From Parashewanella spongiae (lineage in GTDB: Bacteria > Pseudomonadota > Gammaproteobacteria > Enterobacterales > Shewanellaceae), in the NCBI RefSeq assembly GCF_004358345.1, contig NZ_CP037952.1, positions 3,596,001 to 3,660,000 on the forward strand: a stretch of 64,000 nt of DNA, written 5' to 3'. Positions within the stretch are counted from its first letter, which is position 1, and each line of letters starts with the position of its first letter. Positions 9,610 through 18,700 of the stretch are shown piece after piece. A program made the position numbers and the translations under genes. The notes below the pieces were generated by a model. That model saw only the letters and a program-made list of their open reading frames with translations. It was not told the origin of the DNA and made no database searches.

Positions 9610-11013
9610 TTACTCGAATGCATGGGCGAATTCGGTTGCCCCTACCGTTTTTCTTAAAAATTCGGGTTCTTGTTCATCCATGACTGACAACGCCTGCTGA
9701 GCGAGTTTCATCGTGTCAGCAACATGTAGGTCTTCCGGTACCCGTTGTCCATCTGTGACATAACTTAGTGGTAAGTCATTAGCAATTAATACACTTAACG
9801 CACTCGATAATGATACAGATTCATCTAATTTAGTTAAAACAGCACCAGCAATTGGTACACGCTTGAAATATTCAACCGCATCTTGCAACACTCGACGCTG
9901 AGAAGTTGCAGACAATACCAGATAATTACGGATTGGTATGCGTTTATTTGCAGCTAAATTATCAAGTTGTTGATATAAACGCTGATCTCGCTGCCCCATA
10001 CCGGCTGTATCAATCAAAATAAGCTTACGACTTCTAAACTGATACAGTGTTTGTTCCAATTCTGACATATCGTGAGCTAGCTTCACTGGGCAGCCCATTA
10101 TTTTGCCATAAGTTGCGAGTTGCTCATAGGCTCCAATACGATAATGATCCATCGTAATTAACGCTACTTGATCATTACCATGCTTTGCTGCAAATCGTGC
10201 GGCTAATTTTGCCAAGCTTGTGGTTTTCCCCACACCTGTTGGTCCGACAAAAGCGACCACACCACCGCGATTAACAATATCATCACCTTGATTATCAAGC
10301 ATGTTTGATAAGCTTTGAGGTAAAGTTTGTACTAATTCCGCAGGTTTGTAGTGCTGCGCTAGATCTGACAGTTGTTTGGATACTTCTGGCGAGAACTCGG
10401 CTTCTAATAATTTAGATTCAAGCATGGCGCCAACAGGATCTGATTGTTGTTTTTTATCACTCATTAAACTGGAAACTTGATGAGTCAACAAACTGCGTAA
10501 TGAAGCCAGTTCATCTTTCATCGCTTGCATTTCATCTGTTGAGACTGCCGCATTGCTAATTGAATTCAAACTTGAATTCAATTTTGGCTGAGCAAAGCTG
10601 TTATGGGTGACTTGAGGTTTTGATTCGGCCTTCGCTTCTAACCCTCTTGCCCATGCAGGCATCTCCAACTCTTGCTTTTTAATTTGTTGTTGGCTATCAA
10701 CCTTCGACTGTTGCCTTTCAAGCAGTGCTTTTAATGAGTCGGCCGCTGGTGCAGGATTGATTTTACGGTTTGTTTTAACCGTTTTAGCTCCTAAAGAAAC
10801 TTGATCGTCTGCCACGTCCATGAACGTCGACTTAACTCTTTCTTTATTCGGCTGCAAATTTGGTTTCGGCTCATCGTAATCAATTGCTGCGACTATTTCG
10901 ATCCCACCGGATACTTTCTTATTTGACATGATGACGGCATCAGAACCTAAGGCTTCTTTCACTTCTGCAAGTGCGGTTCGCATGTCTTTGGCAAAAAATC
11001 GTTTTATTTTCAC
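9610..11013 (-). CDS. flhF: Flagellar biosynthesis GTPase FlhF
   Basis: The 467-aa SRP-type GTPase marks the pole for flagellar assembly. The N-terminal B-like domain begins MKIKRFFAKDMRTAL. A low-conservation linker (about 75-230) is rich in Q, S and K. The NG domain has the P-loop FVGPTGVGKTTSLAKL near residue 250, followed by MDHYRIGAYEQL, LIDTAGMGQRD and LTKLDE. It lies between flhA and flhG with short gaps. Confidence 0.96.
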   Translation of the reverse strand: MKIKRFFAKDMRTALAEVKEALGSDAVIMSNKKVSGGIEIVAAIDYDEPKPNLQPNKERVKSTFMDVADDQVSLGAKTVKTNRKINPAPAADSLKALLERQQSKVDSQQQIKKQELEMPAWARGLEAKAESKPQVTHNSFAQPKLNSSLNSISNAAVSTDEMQAMKDELASLRSLLTHQVSSLMSDKKQQSDPVGAMLESKLLEAEFSPEVSKQLSDLAQHYKPAELVQTLPQSLSNMLDNQGDDIVNRGGVVAFVGPTGVGKTTSLAKLAARFAAKHGNDQVALITMDHYRIGAYEQLATYGKIMGCPVKLAHDMSELEQTLYQFRSRKLILIDTAGMGQRDQRLYQQLDNLAANKRIPIRNYLVLSATSQRRVLQDAVEYFKRVPIAGAVLTKLDESVSLSSALSVLIANDLPLSYVTDGQRVPEDLHVADTMKLAQQALSVMDEQEPEFLRKTVGATEFAHAFE

Positions 11014-11024
11014 GGCTACATCCT

Positions 11025-13124
11025 CTACTGACCGACGGCTGAAACAATTCTAATTTGTTTCTCATCAGGGACTTCTTGATAAGAAATCACCCGTAAACTT
11101 GGAATAGTATGCTTAACAAAGCGTGAAAGCGTTGAGCGTAACATTCCTGATGTCAACAATATGGCAGGTTGACCAACCAACTCTTGCTGCTGTGCTGCGT
11201 CTGTTAATGACTTCTGCATGCGTTCTGCAAGACCTGGCTCAATATTGGGACCATCACCACCTGTCGCCTGCATAGACTGATGCAACATCTGTTCCAACTC
11301 TGGAGCCAATGTTATGACGGGCATCTCGGATTCTGGGCCGGCAATCTCTTGAACAATCATTCGTTTGAGCGCTATTCGTACAGCTGCGGTCAGAACTTCG
11401 GTGTCAGTGCTTTTTGGGCCATACTCAAGCAAAGTTTGAACAATAGTGCGTAGATCACGAACTGAAACACCTTCATTCAATAGGTTTTGCATCACTTTTA
11501 CGACAGTACCCAGCCCCATCACTTCAGGAATAAAGCCATCGATCAATTTAGGCGACTGTTTCTGCAAAATATCAAGCAATTGCTGAACTTCTTCGTACCC
11601 TAATAATTTAGCAGCATTGTTATTCAGCAATTGGCTAATATGAGTAGCAACTACTGTGGCGGCATCAACAACGGTATAACCTAAGGTTTGTGCGTGCTCT
11701 TTTTGATCCGGTGTTATCCAAACGGCTTCAAGTCCAAAAGCCGGATCTTTTGTCTCAACACCATCTAATTTCCCATAAACTTGCCCGGGATTGATCGCAA
11801 GTTCACAGTCGTGCCTGATTTCTGATTCACCGACCACAACGCCCATCAATGAGATTTGATACATATTAGGTGCAAGATCTAAATTATCGCGGATATGCAC
11901 TGACGGTACTAAGAAACCAAGCTCTTGTGACAGCTTTTTTCTGACGCCTTTGATGCGTGCTAGCAATTCACCACCTTGGCTTTTATCAACTAATGGAATT
12001 AAGCGATAACCGACTTCTAAACCGATAGTGTCTACATGACGAACATCATCCCAACTCAATTCTTTTTGCTCCTTATCAAGCTTGTCTACTGGTTCAGCTT
12101 TTGCCAAAGCAAGCGATTCCGCTTTTTTCTGCTTATTTCGGCGATAAATGTAATAAGCGGCTCCGCCAGTCATCGCAGCAAAACTCAAGAAAGCAATGTG
12201 AGGCATACCAGGAACAAGCCCCATTATAAGTAAAAGACCAGCAGCGATACCTAATGACTTATGATTGTCGAACATTTGACTCATCATCATGTTACCCATA
12301 TCGCCAGATTCATTCTGACGGGTAACCATTAATGCTGCCGCTATGGATAAGAGTAAACCCGGTATTTGTGCAACCAGACCATCACCAATAATCAATAGCG
12401 TGTAGATTTCAACAGCTTCTGATAGTTCCAAGCCATGCTGAACCATACCAATTACAAAGCCACCTAAGATATTGATGACCAAAATCATAATTCCGGCAAT
12501 CGCATCACCTTTTACAAATTTAGAAGCACCATCCATTGCACCATAAAAATCTGCCTCTCTTGTGACGTCTTCTCGGCGAGCTCGAGCTTGATCTTGATTG
12601 ATTATCCCCGCATTCAAGTCCGCATCTATCGCCATTTGTTTTCCTGGCATAGCATCTAATGTAAAGCGAGCACTTACCTCAGCGATACGTCCTGCACCTT
12701 TCGTAACTACCGCAAAGTTGATAATAATGAGAATGATGAAAACAACGAGACCAACGGCGTAATTGCCACCAATAACTACAGAGCCAAACGCTTCAATCAC
12801 TTTACCAGCTGCATCTCCTCCGTTATGACCTTCTAGCAACACGACCCTTGTAGAAGCAACATTTAAAGCCAAACGCAATAAGGTAGCAATCAGTAATACC
12901 GTAGGGAATGCAGCAAAATCTAAAGGACGTCCCGAGTAAATAGCAACAAGAAGTACAACAAGCGCAAGCGCGATATTAAATGAGAATAACGTATCTAGCA
13001 GAAGAGGAGGGATTGGTAATATAATCATTGCCATTGCTGCCATTACCAGCAATGGTGTCCCTATCCCCTTAAAATTTGAGACTTTGACTTGTTTAAATTG
13101 ACCTAGCGTTGCTTTTACATCCAT
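11025..13124 (-). CDS. flhA: Flagellar export gate protein FlhA
   Basis: The 699-aa core component of the flagellar type III export gate has about eight membrane segments in the first 330 residues, including the conserved FHIPEP-type loop region (ARFTLDAMPGKQMAIDADLN). A large cytoplasmic domain that docks export chaperones follows (about 350-695). I prefer the ATG at 13124 (MDVKATLGQF) as in relatives; a GTG at 13148 would add eight residues. In relatives flhB normally sits directly upstream. Here a block of about 12 kb separates the two. Confidence 0.95.
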   Translation of the reverse strand: MDVKATLGQFKQVKVSNFKGIGTPLLVMAAMAMIILPIPPLLLDTLFSFNIALALVVLLVAIYSGRPLDFAAFPTVLLIATLLRLALNVASTRVVLLEGHNGGDAAGKVIEAFGSVVIGGNYAVGLVVFIILIIINFAVVTKGAGRIAEVSARFTLDAMPGKQMAIDADLNAGIINQDQARARREDVTREADFYGAMDGASKFVKGDAIAGIMILVINILGGFVIGMVQHGLELSEAVEIYTLLIIGDGLVAQIPGLLLSIAAALMVTRQNESGDMGNMMMSQMFDNHKSLGIAAGLLLIMGLVPGMPHIAFLSFAAMTGGAAYYIYRRNKQKKAESLALAKAEPVDKLDKEQKELSWDDVRHVDTIGLEVGYRLIPLVDKSQGGELLARIKGVRKKLSQELGFLVPSVHIRDNLDLAPNMYQISLMGVVVGESEIRHDCELAINPGQVYGKLDGVETKDPAFGLEAVWITPDQKEHAQTLGYTVVDAATVVATHISQLLNNNAAKLLGYEEVQQLLDILQKQSPKLIDGFIPEVMGLGTVVKVMQNLLNEGVSVRDLRTIVQTLLEYGPKSTDTEVLTAAVRIALKRMIVQEIAGPESEMPVITLAPELEQMLHQSMQATGGDGPNIEPGLAERMQKSLTDAAQQQELVGQPAILLTSGMLRSTLSRFVKHTIPSLRVISYQEVPDEKQIRIVSAVGQ

Positions 13125-13170
13125 TACCGATAGCCCAAACTTTGACACCTAGAGAATTCTTTCTATTTGA

Positions 13171-13187
13171 AGCAATTTATAGGCCAA
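13171..13187 (-). promoter_or_regulatory. Sigma-54 promoter for flhA
   Basis: Read on the minus strand the site is TTGGCCTATAAATTGCT, with GG and GC separated by exactly 10 bases as required for -24/-12 elements. The expected transcript start near 13160 leaves about 36 bases to the ATG at 13124. It gives flhA its own FlrC-type promoter, consistent with its separation from flhB. Confidence 0.75.
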
Positions 13188-13255
13188 CTGTAAAAATAAT
13201 TAGAGTTTTAAGTAACCTCACAAAACTTGAAATAACCTATCAAGATTAAAGCCAT

Positions 13256-14911
13256 ATGGCCGATATTTTTTTGCCGTATTTCAATTTTGATGATGTTATG
13301 ACAAATTCTCTTTCTATTCGTGCTCTCGTTTTAACAACACTTGCTACAATTTTTTTAGTTGTATTGTCCGTTACACTTTGGTTTGGTGCATCAAGTCAAC
13401 AGGAGCACCTTGAAAGTTACGCTCAGCAGCATTCACACAGTCTTTCACAATCATATTTTGATTCACTGAACACTATGATGTTGACAGGTACCATTGCAAA
13501 CAGAGGCTTACTTAGGGATAAAATGACGGCTGACAAGTCAGTCAAAGACATCCGGGTGATCCGCAGCGATGAATTGAATAAAGTCTTTGGACAAGGTTTA
13601 GCAAGTGAAAGTGTTCGAGATGAGCTCGATAAAAAAGCCTTGTCTGGACAAGAAATAAACATCATAAAAAGTACCCAAGAAGGCCGTGTTTTCACTCAAA
13701 TAAAACCTGTGCGAGCAACATCGAACTATCAAGGTGTCAATTGCTTAGGCTGTCATCAAGTTTCTGAAAATACTATTTTAGGTGCCATTCGGGTAGATTA
13801 TTCATTAGCTGAAGATGATAAGAAACTGCACAACAGTTTACTTAAAAGTGCAGCTATACAAATTAGCTTTTTCATTTTAGCTTTTGTCGCTACAGCATAT
13901 ATTTTAAATAAACTGGTCATTAGTCGATTACGTCAATTACGCCATACCATGAATAATATTGCCGACAACGCAGATCTGACGTTACAACTGGATGTAACGA
14001 GAAATGACGAAATCGGTACTCTCTCTAGTACATTCAACAGAATGATCTCACAAATCAACCTAACCCTTTGCACAGTGGTTGACAACGCAAAACAAGTCAC
14101 CGAGTCTGCTAAAGAAATTGCTTCCATGTCTGAGACTACTAAACACGAAGTGCTGATCCAAAAATCCAGTACAGCACAAGTAGCAACAGCGATAACTGAA
14201 ATGGCCGCTTCTGCAGAGCAAGTACGCTGTAATTCTAATACAACCGCTGAACAATCACAGATTACCAACTCAACCGTATCAAACGGTGAGCAACAGGCTA
14301 AAGCCGCAGTTTGTGCGATTGAACACCTGCAAATGGAAGTACAGCAAGGGGCAACTCGTATTCGTCAGTTAGATCATCGTACCGATGAAGTTGCAGCTGT
14401 GCTTAGCGTTATTTCCGGTATTGCTGAGCAAACAAATTTATTAGCTCTCAATGCTGCAATTGAGGCAGCACGCGCAGGAGAACAAGGTAGAGGCTTTGCC
14501 GTTGTCGCGGATGAAGTAAGAACACTCGCTTCAAGAACTCAGGATTCTACAAAAGACATTAGGGATACAATAGAGGGATTAAAGACTGAGGCATCTGATT
14601 GTGTGTCTATAATGGACAGAGCCTCTGAATTGGCTGAAAAACAAGTTGTTTCAATTCAATCCGTAGCTGGTGAACTTCAACACATTTCTAAGTCCATTAA
14701 TGATATTTGTGAGCTGAACAGTCAAATGGAGGTAGCAGCTTCAGAGCAAAGCCTAGTGGCAGAGTCAGTTAATGCAAATGTCATTGATATCAGCCAATCC
14801 GCAGAATCAACCTCTAAAGATGCTGAGCAAACGGCATTCATTGCCAATAAATTACTTGAGATGGCGTCACAGCTCGGAGAAAGTGCTAATCAATTTAAGT
14901 TACACTCCTAA
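13256..14911 (+). CDS. Methyl-accepting chemotaxis protein with periplasmic heme c motif
   Basis: The 551-aa chemoreceptor is divergent from flhA. It has membrane segment 1 (about 23-44), a periplasmic sensor domain of about 155 residues with a CXXCH heme-binding motif (CLGCH, 163-167), membrane segment 2 (about 199-218) and a HAMP domain. The cytoplasmic signalling hairpin carries the family tip ([20 protein letters not shown]). The motif suggests redox or gas sensing, which is inference. The N-terminal 14 residues are unusual; the ATG at 13298 ([12 protein letters not shown]) would be a more typical start. No C-terminal CheR/CheB tether pentapeptide is seen. Confidence 0.9.
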   Translation: MADIFLPYFNFDDVMTNSLSIRALVLTTLATIFLVVLSVTLWFGASSQQEHLESYAQQHSHSLSQSYFDSLNTMMLTGTIANRGLLRDKMTADKSVKDIRVIRSDELNKVFGQGLASESVRDELDKKALSGQEINIIKSTQEGRVFTQIKPVRATSNYQGVNCLGCHQVSENTILGAIRVDYSLAEDDKKLHNSLLKSAAIQISFFILAFVATAYILNKLVISRLRQLRHTMNNIADNADLTLQLDVTRNDEIGTLSSTFNRMISQINLTLCTVVDNAKQVTESAKEIASMSETTKHEVLIQKSSTAQVATAITEMAASAEQVRCNSNTTAEQSQITNSTVSNGEQQAKAAVCAIEHLQMEVQQGATRIRQLDHRTDEVAAVLSVISGIAEQTNLLALNAAIEAARAGEQGRGFAVVADEVRTLASRTQDSTKDIRDTIEGLKTEASDCVSIMDRASELAEKQVVSIQSVAGELQHISKSINDICELNSQMEVAASEQSLVAESVNANVIDISQSAESTSKDAEQTAFIANKLLEMASQLGESANQFKLHS

Positions 14912-14955
14912 CATTACTCATTGTTAACATGATAAATTTCAATATATGAACGGTT

Positions 14956-14996
14956 AAAATCATCTTTGCCTCGCAAGTTAACACAAAGATGATTTT
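14956..14996. terminator. Perfect 13-bp hairpin after the chemoreceptor gene
   Basis: AAAATCATCTTTG at 14956-14968 pairs perfectly with CAAAGATGATTTT at 14984-14996 across a 15-base loop. The arm ends in a short T run, compatible with a factor-independent terminator for the gene ending at 14911. Confidence 0.6.
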
Positions 14997-15224
14997 AGCG
15001 AGCTGTATAAAAATATATCCACAATATGAATGCCTACTTTTTATTAGAAAGACCTATTTTATTTGATTTTTTAGTTTTAGGAGGTATTTCATATTCCGTC
15101 CACCAGATTTACGAATCATTTATTTTGTTCCCCTAAGCCCTTACCGCAGTTTAGAAATCTAAAAAAAAATTCATTTGTATTCATTTTAAATGACACTTAA
15201 CATTTTGAATTCCTGCTGCTAGTT
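14997..15224. other. AT-rich intergenic DNA
   Basis: No gene, RNA or known repeat is seen between the chemoreceptor terminator and the first family B element. The stretch is AT-rich with several T and A runs. Confidence 0.5.
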
Positions 15225-15667
15225 ATACCAATTACAGTAATTAACTTCCCACTCAGCAAGAGCTAAAGGATTTCAGTACAAGGCGCAAGTTTGAAGTACT
15301 ATATGCCCTAACGGCCGCCATACAAAGCTGGCGTTCAACGCACTTCGTGCTTTTGTCGGGATAATTCAAAAACTTGTAGCGTAGTAATGTAATAACGACA
15401 GTTTTGTATGTCGGTAATAAGGGACGTGGCGGAAGAATGTATACCAATTTTATCGTCACTCCTGCGAACGCAGGAGTCCAGAGTCTTTGGTTAATTTGGG
15501 CACAAGTCGCTGGATACCTGCGTTCGCAGGTATGACAAATTAAGCGTTGAAATTTAAATTGGTATTATTTGAACTGCGACATCCCTAACTATGTCTTCAT
15601 CAATTTCATTTGTACTTTGAACACATACATAGTTTTGAGCAGGGAATTTAATTACTGTAATTGGTAT
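15225..15667 (+). repeat. Repeat family B, copy 2 (host of a nested MITE)
   Basis: The element has inverted ends: left ATACCAATTACAGTAATTAA, right TTAATTACTGTAATTGGTAT. It is 443 bp as seen and 275 bp after removing the nested family G element and its target duplication. It ends 7 bp before the -35 box of the first giant gene. Other copies are at 182-467, 20265-20509, 24822-24880 (fragment), 32736-32758 (ends only) and 33907-34269. Confidence 0.8.
15421..15585 (+). repeat. MITE family G, copy 1, nested in family B
   Basis: This 165-bp element has imperfect inverted ends (GGGACGTGGCGGAAG left, GAACTGCGACATCCC right) and is flanked by TAA on both sides. The empty site exists in the same window at 20421-20440, where TCGGTAATAACTATG is uninterrupted, so this is an insertion with a 3-bp duplication. 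Internally it has two hairpins (TCCTGCGAACGCAGGA, ACCTGCGTTCGCAGGT). No coding capacity. Confidence 0.88.
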
Positions 15668-15673
15668 TACGGC

Positions 15674-15702
15674 TTGAGTTCAATAGGGAGGCTTTATATA
15701 AA
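15674..15702 (+). promoter_or_regulatory. Sigma-70-type promoter of giant gene 1
   Basis: A -35 box TTGAGT (15674-15679) and a -10 box TATAAA (15697-15702) are separated by 17 bp. The same arrangement occurs before the second giant gene at 20516-20544. Transcription would start near 15709, leaving a leader of about 40 bases with AAAAAAGG 8 bases before the ATG. Confidence 0.6.
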
Positions 15703-15747
15703 CTCAAAAACATCTGTACTTATCTGTCCTTAAAAAAGGTAATAAAC

Positions 15748-18700
15748 ATGGCACTCACCTCCACTTCAAATGCTACTTCCAGTTCCATGTATGACACCCC
15801 TTCGACCTCAAATAACCCTAAGAAGCCAAACCGTAAGAGAGTGAGTACTAATAATAAAGGCCAACCTGCTCCTAAAAAATTGTGTATCACAACCCCGTCG
15901 AGTAAATGTTATTTAGTTTCGCAGGATAATAAGCTACCTGAAGAACTTCAGCTAGCAATGAATAGCAAAGGCATTCAAGTTAAATCTGCATTCACAAAGT
16001 TATTATCTAAAGTCGAGATTGAGTCCGAAGCGCAACTAGCTCAGTACAGTAGTAAACTAACACTTTTCTTCAAAAAAATAGCCGATGCTAAGGTAAAAGA
16101 TACCAGCTTTTTTACCAGCATGATTCGATCACAGAGTAAGATAAAAACGTTCTTTGACTTCAGTACTGAACACATCGTTCAGGTAGCAAAAACCCAACCG
16201 ATGAAAACCCTTTCGTCTATATTTAGTAGACGCGGCCTGCCTGACGAAGCGGAGATAGAGCGTTTTATTAACCTGCTGAAAATACCGCAGCTACAGGAGG
16301 GCGACAGATTAAACCTGCCGCTGCTCAAATCCATGTCGTCGATGTTAATTGGCCGTGGCCTGCCTGACTCAGCGTCGATTACACGCTTTATTGAGCTGCT
16401 GAAATTGCCGCAGCTGCAAGAGAACGGCAGATTAAGCCTGCCGCTGTTCAAATCCTTGTCGTCGATATTTCATGGATGCGGTCTGCCTAACAATGAGGAA
16501 ATGGCACGCTTTATTGCGCTGCTGGAATTGCCGCAGCTGCAGAAGGGTGGCACATTGAAACTGCCGTTGCTCAAATCCCTGTCGTCGATATTGAATGGCC
16601 ACGGTCTGCCTGATGGAGTGGCCGTGACGCGCCTTGTTAAGCTGCTGAAACTGCCGCAGCTGCAGCAGAACGGAAAATTAAGTATTCCGTTGCTCAAATC
16701 CCTGTCATCGATACTAAGTGGCTTCGGTTTGCCTGACGAAGCGGATATAACGCGGTATGTTGATCTTCTAAAACTTCCGCAACTTCAAGAGGGCGGCACA
16801 CTAAACCTACCATTATTCAAATCCCTGTCGTCGATATTGAATGGCAGCGGCTTACCTGACGAAGCAGCTATTAAGCGCTTTTTTCTGTTGCTGGAACTAC
16901 CGCAGCTGCAGGAGGAGGACGGCACATTGAGTCTGCCGCGGTTTAAATCCTTATCATCGATACTTAATGGTAGTGGCCTGCCTAACGAAGCGGCGATGAA
17001 ACGCTTTAATAAGTTGCTGGAACTGCCGCAGCTACAGGAGGACGGCAGATTAAGCCTGCCGCTTTTCAAATCTTTGTCGTCGATATTTCATGGGTGCGGT
17101 CTACCTGACGAAAAGACGATGGCGCGCTTTATTAAGCTGCTGGAACTGCCGCAGCTACAGGAAGATGGCAAACTTAGCCTACCGTTGCTCAAATCCTTGT
17201 CGTCGATATTTAATGGCCGCGGTCTGCCTGAGGAAGCTGAAATGACGCTTTTTATTAAGCTGCTGGAAATACCACAGCTACAAGAGAGCGAGAGATTAAA
17301 CCTGCCGCTGTTCAAATCCATATCGTCGATATTTAATGGCCGCGGCCTGCCTGACGAAGCGGCGATGACACTCTTTAATAAGCTGCTGGAACTGCCGCAG
17401 CTACAGGAGGGCGGCAGACTAAGCCTACCGCTGTTCAAATCCCTGTCGTCGATATTTAATGGCCGTGGTTTGCCTGACGAAGCTGTAATAGCGCGCTTTA
17501 TTAAGCTGCTTGAACTGCCGCAACTGCAAGAGGACGGAAAATTAAATCTGCCGCTGTTCAAATCCCTGTCGTCAATATTTAATAGCCTTGGTTTACCTAA
17601 CGAAGCGACGATGAAGCGCTTTATGGAGCTGCTGAAAACACCTCAATTACAAGAGGGCGGCAGATTAAGCCTACCGCTGTTTAAATCCCTGTCATCGATA
17701 TTTAATGGCCGAGGTTTGCCTGACGAAACCGATATAAAGTGCTTTATTAAGCTGCTGAAACTGCCGCAGCTTCAGGTGGACGGCAGATTAAGTCTGCAGC
17801 TGTTCAAACCCTTGTCGTCGATATTTAATTACCGCGGTCTGCCTGACGAAATGGCGATGACGCACTTTATTAAGTTGCTGAAACTGCCACAGTTGCATAA
17901 TAATGGCAGATTAAATCTGCCCTTGTATAAGCTGTTATTAGTTAAAATGATGAGTCGGCCAGATAAGGCAGACGGCTGGTTTTGCTTGCTTGAACACCCT
18001 ATGTTGCAGAAAAAGGGGCAGATCCACTATCTCAGACTAGCCTGTGTCTTTGCGGTTTTCCCTCTGCCGCCAAAACTGGGTGAGGTAACTCACCTACTTT
18101 CTTTATTAAGCATTGATGGTCAACCCGACGATCAACTACTGCAACTTTGCTCTCAGGAGTGGAAACAATCATCTCTTTTAGCTGTGGAAACGGCTTTTTC
18201 CTGCTTACCTATCGCAGAGATGATCTTTCACTTTCGCGATAACCATAGTGATGAGCTAACATCGATAAAAGCTCTGGCATTGGCCATTAAAGGTGAGCCT
18301 GAGCTGATAAATAAATTGGATAACCATTGCTCATTGAGTTCGAAAAAAATAACGGGATTATCGAGCCCATGCGTAATAGAAAGCCATCAAGGAATATTGA
18401 TCGCGCTCGGTAAAATCTGTTTCGTCAACGGTCAGCTGGGATTAAAATTATTCTTTGCAAATGCGCCTTGTCCAGAGAGAAGCCACTTTCTGAGCGCTGA
18501 AGAAGTGAAGGAATCCTCCTACTGGGAACGATTACTCAGTCAACCAATCAATAAAACCATACTGTCCTGTGCACTCGATTTAAAAGGGCAGAGCCATGAG
18601 AGTGTAAGCCATTACTTTCATTTTTGCAGGGCAACCCGATCATGTCCCACATCAACACAATGGGTTAATGTATTATATCCGATCGTCCTTAAGGGCGTTG

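Noticed and set aside
15253-15459. 68-codon minus-strand frame inside the family B element
   Set aside because: It lies wholly in repeat DNA and crosses the MITE insertion point.
16179-17561. Long minus-strand open frames over the giant-gene repeats (also 21558-22400)
   Set aside because: They are antisense shadows of the 123-bp coding repeats, give repetitive Ser/Gly/Arg-rich peptides and lack ribosome sites.
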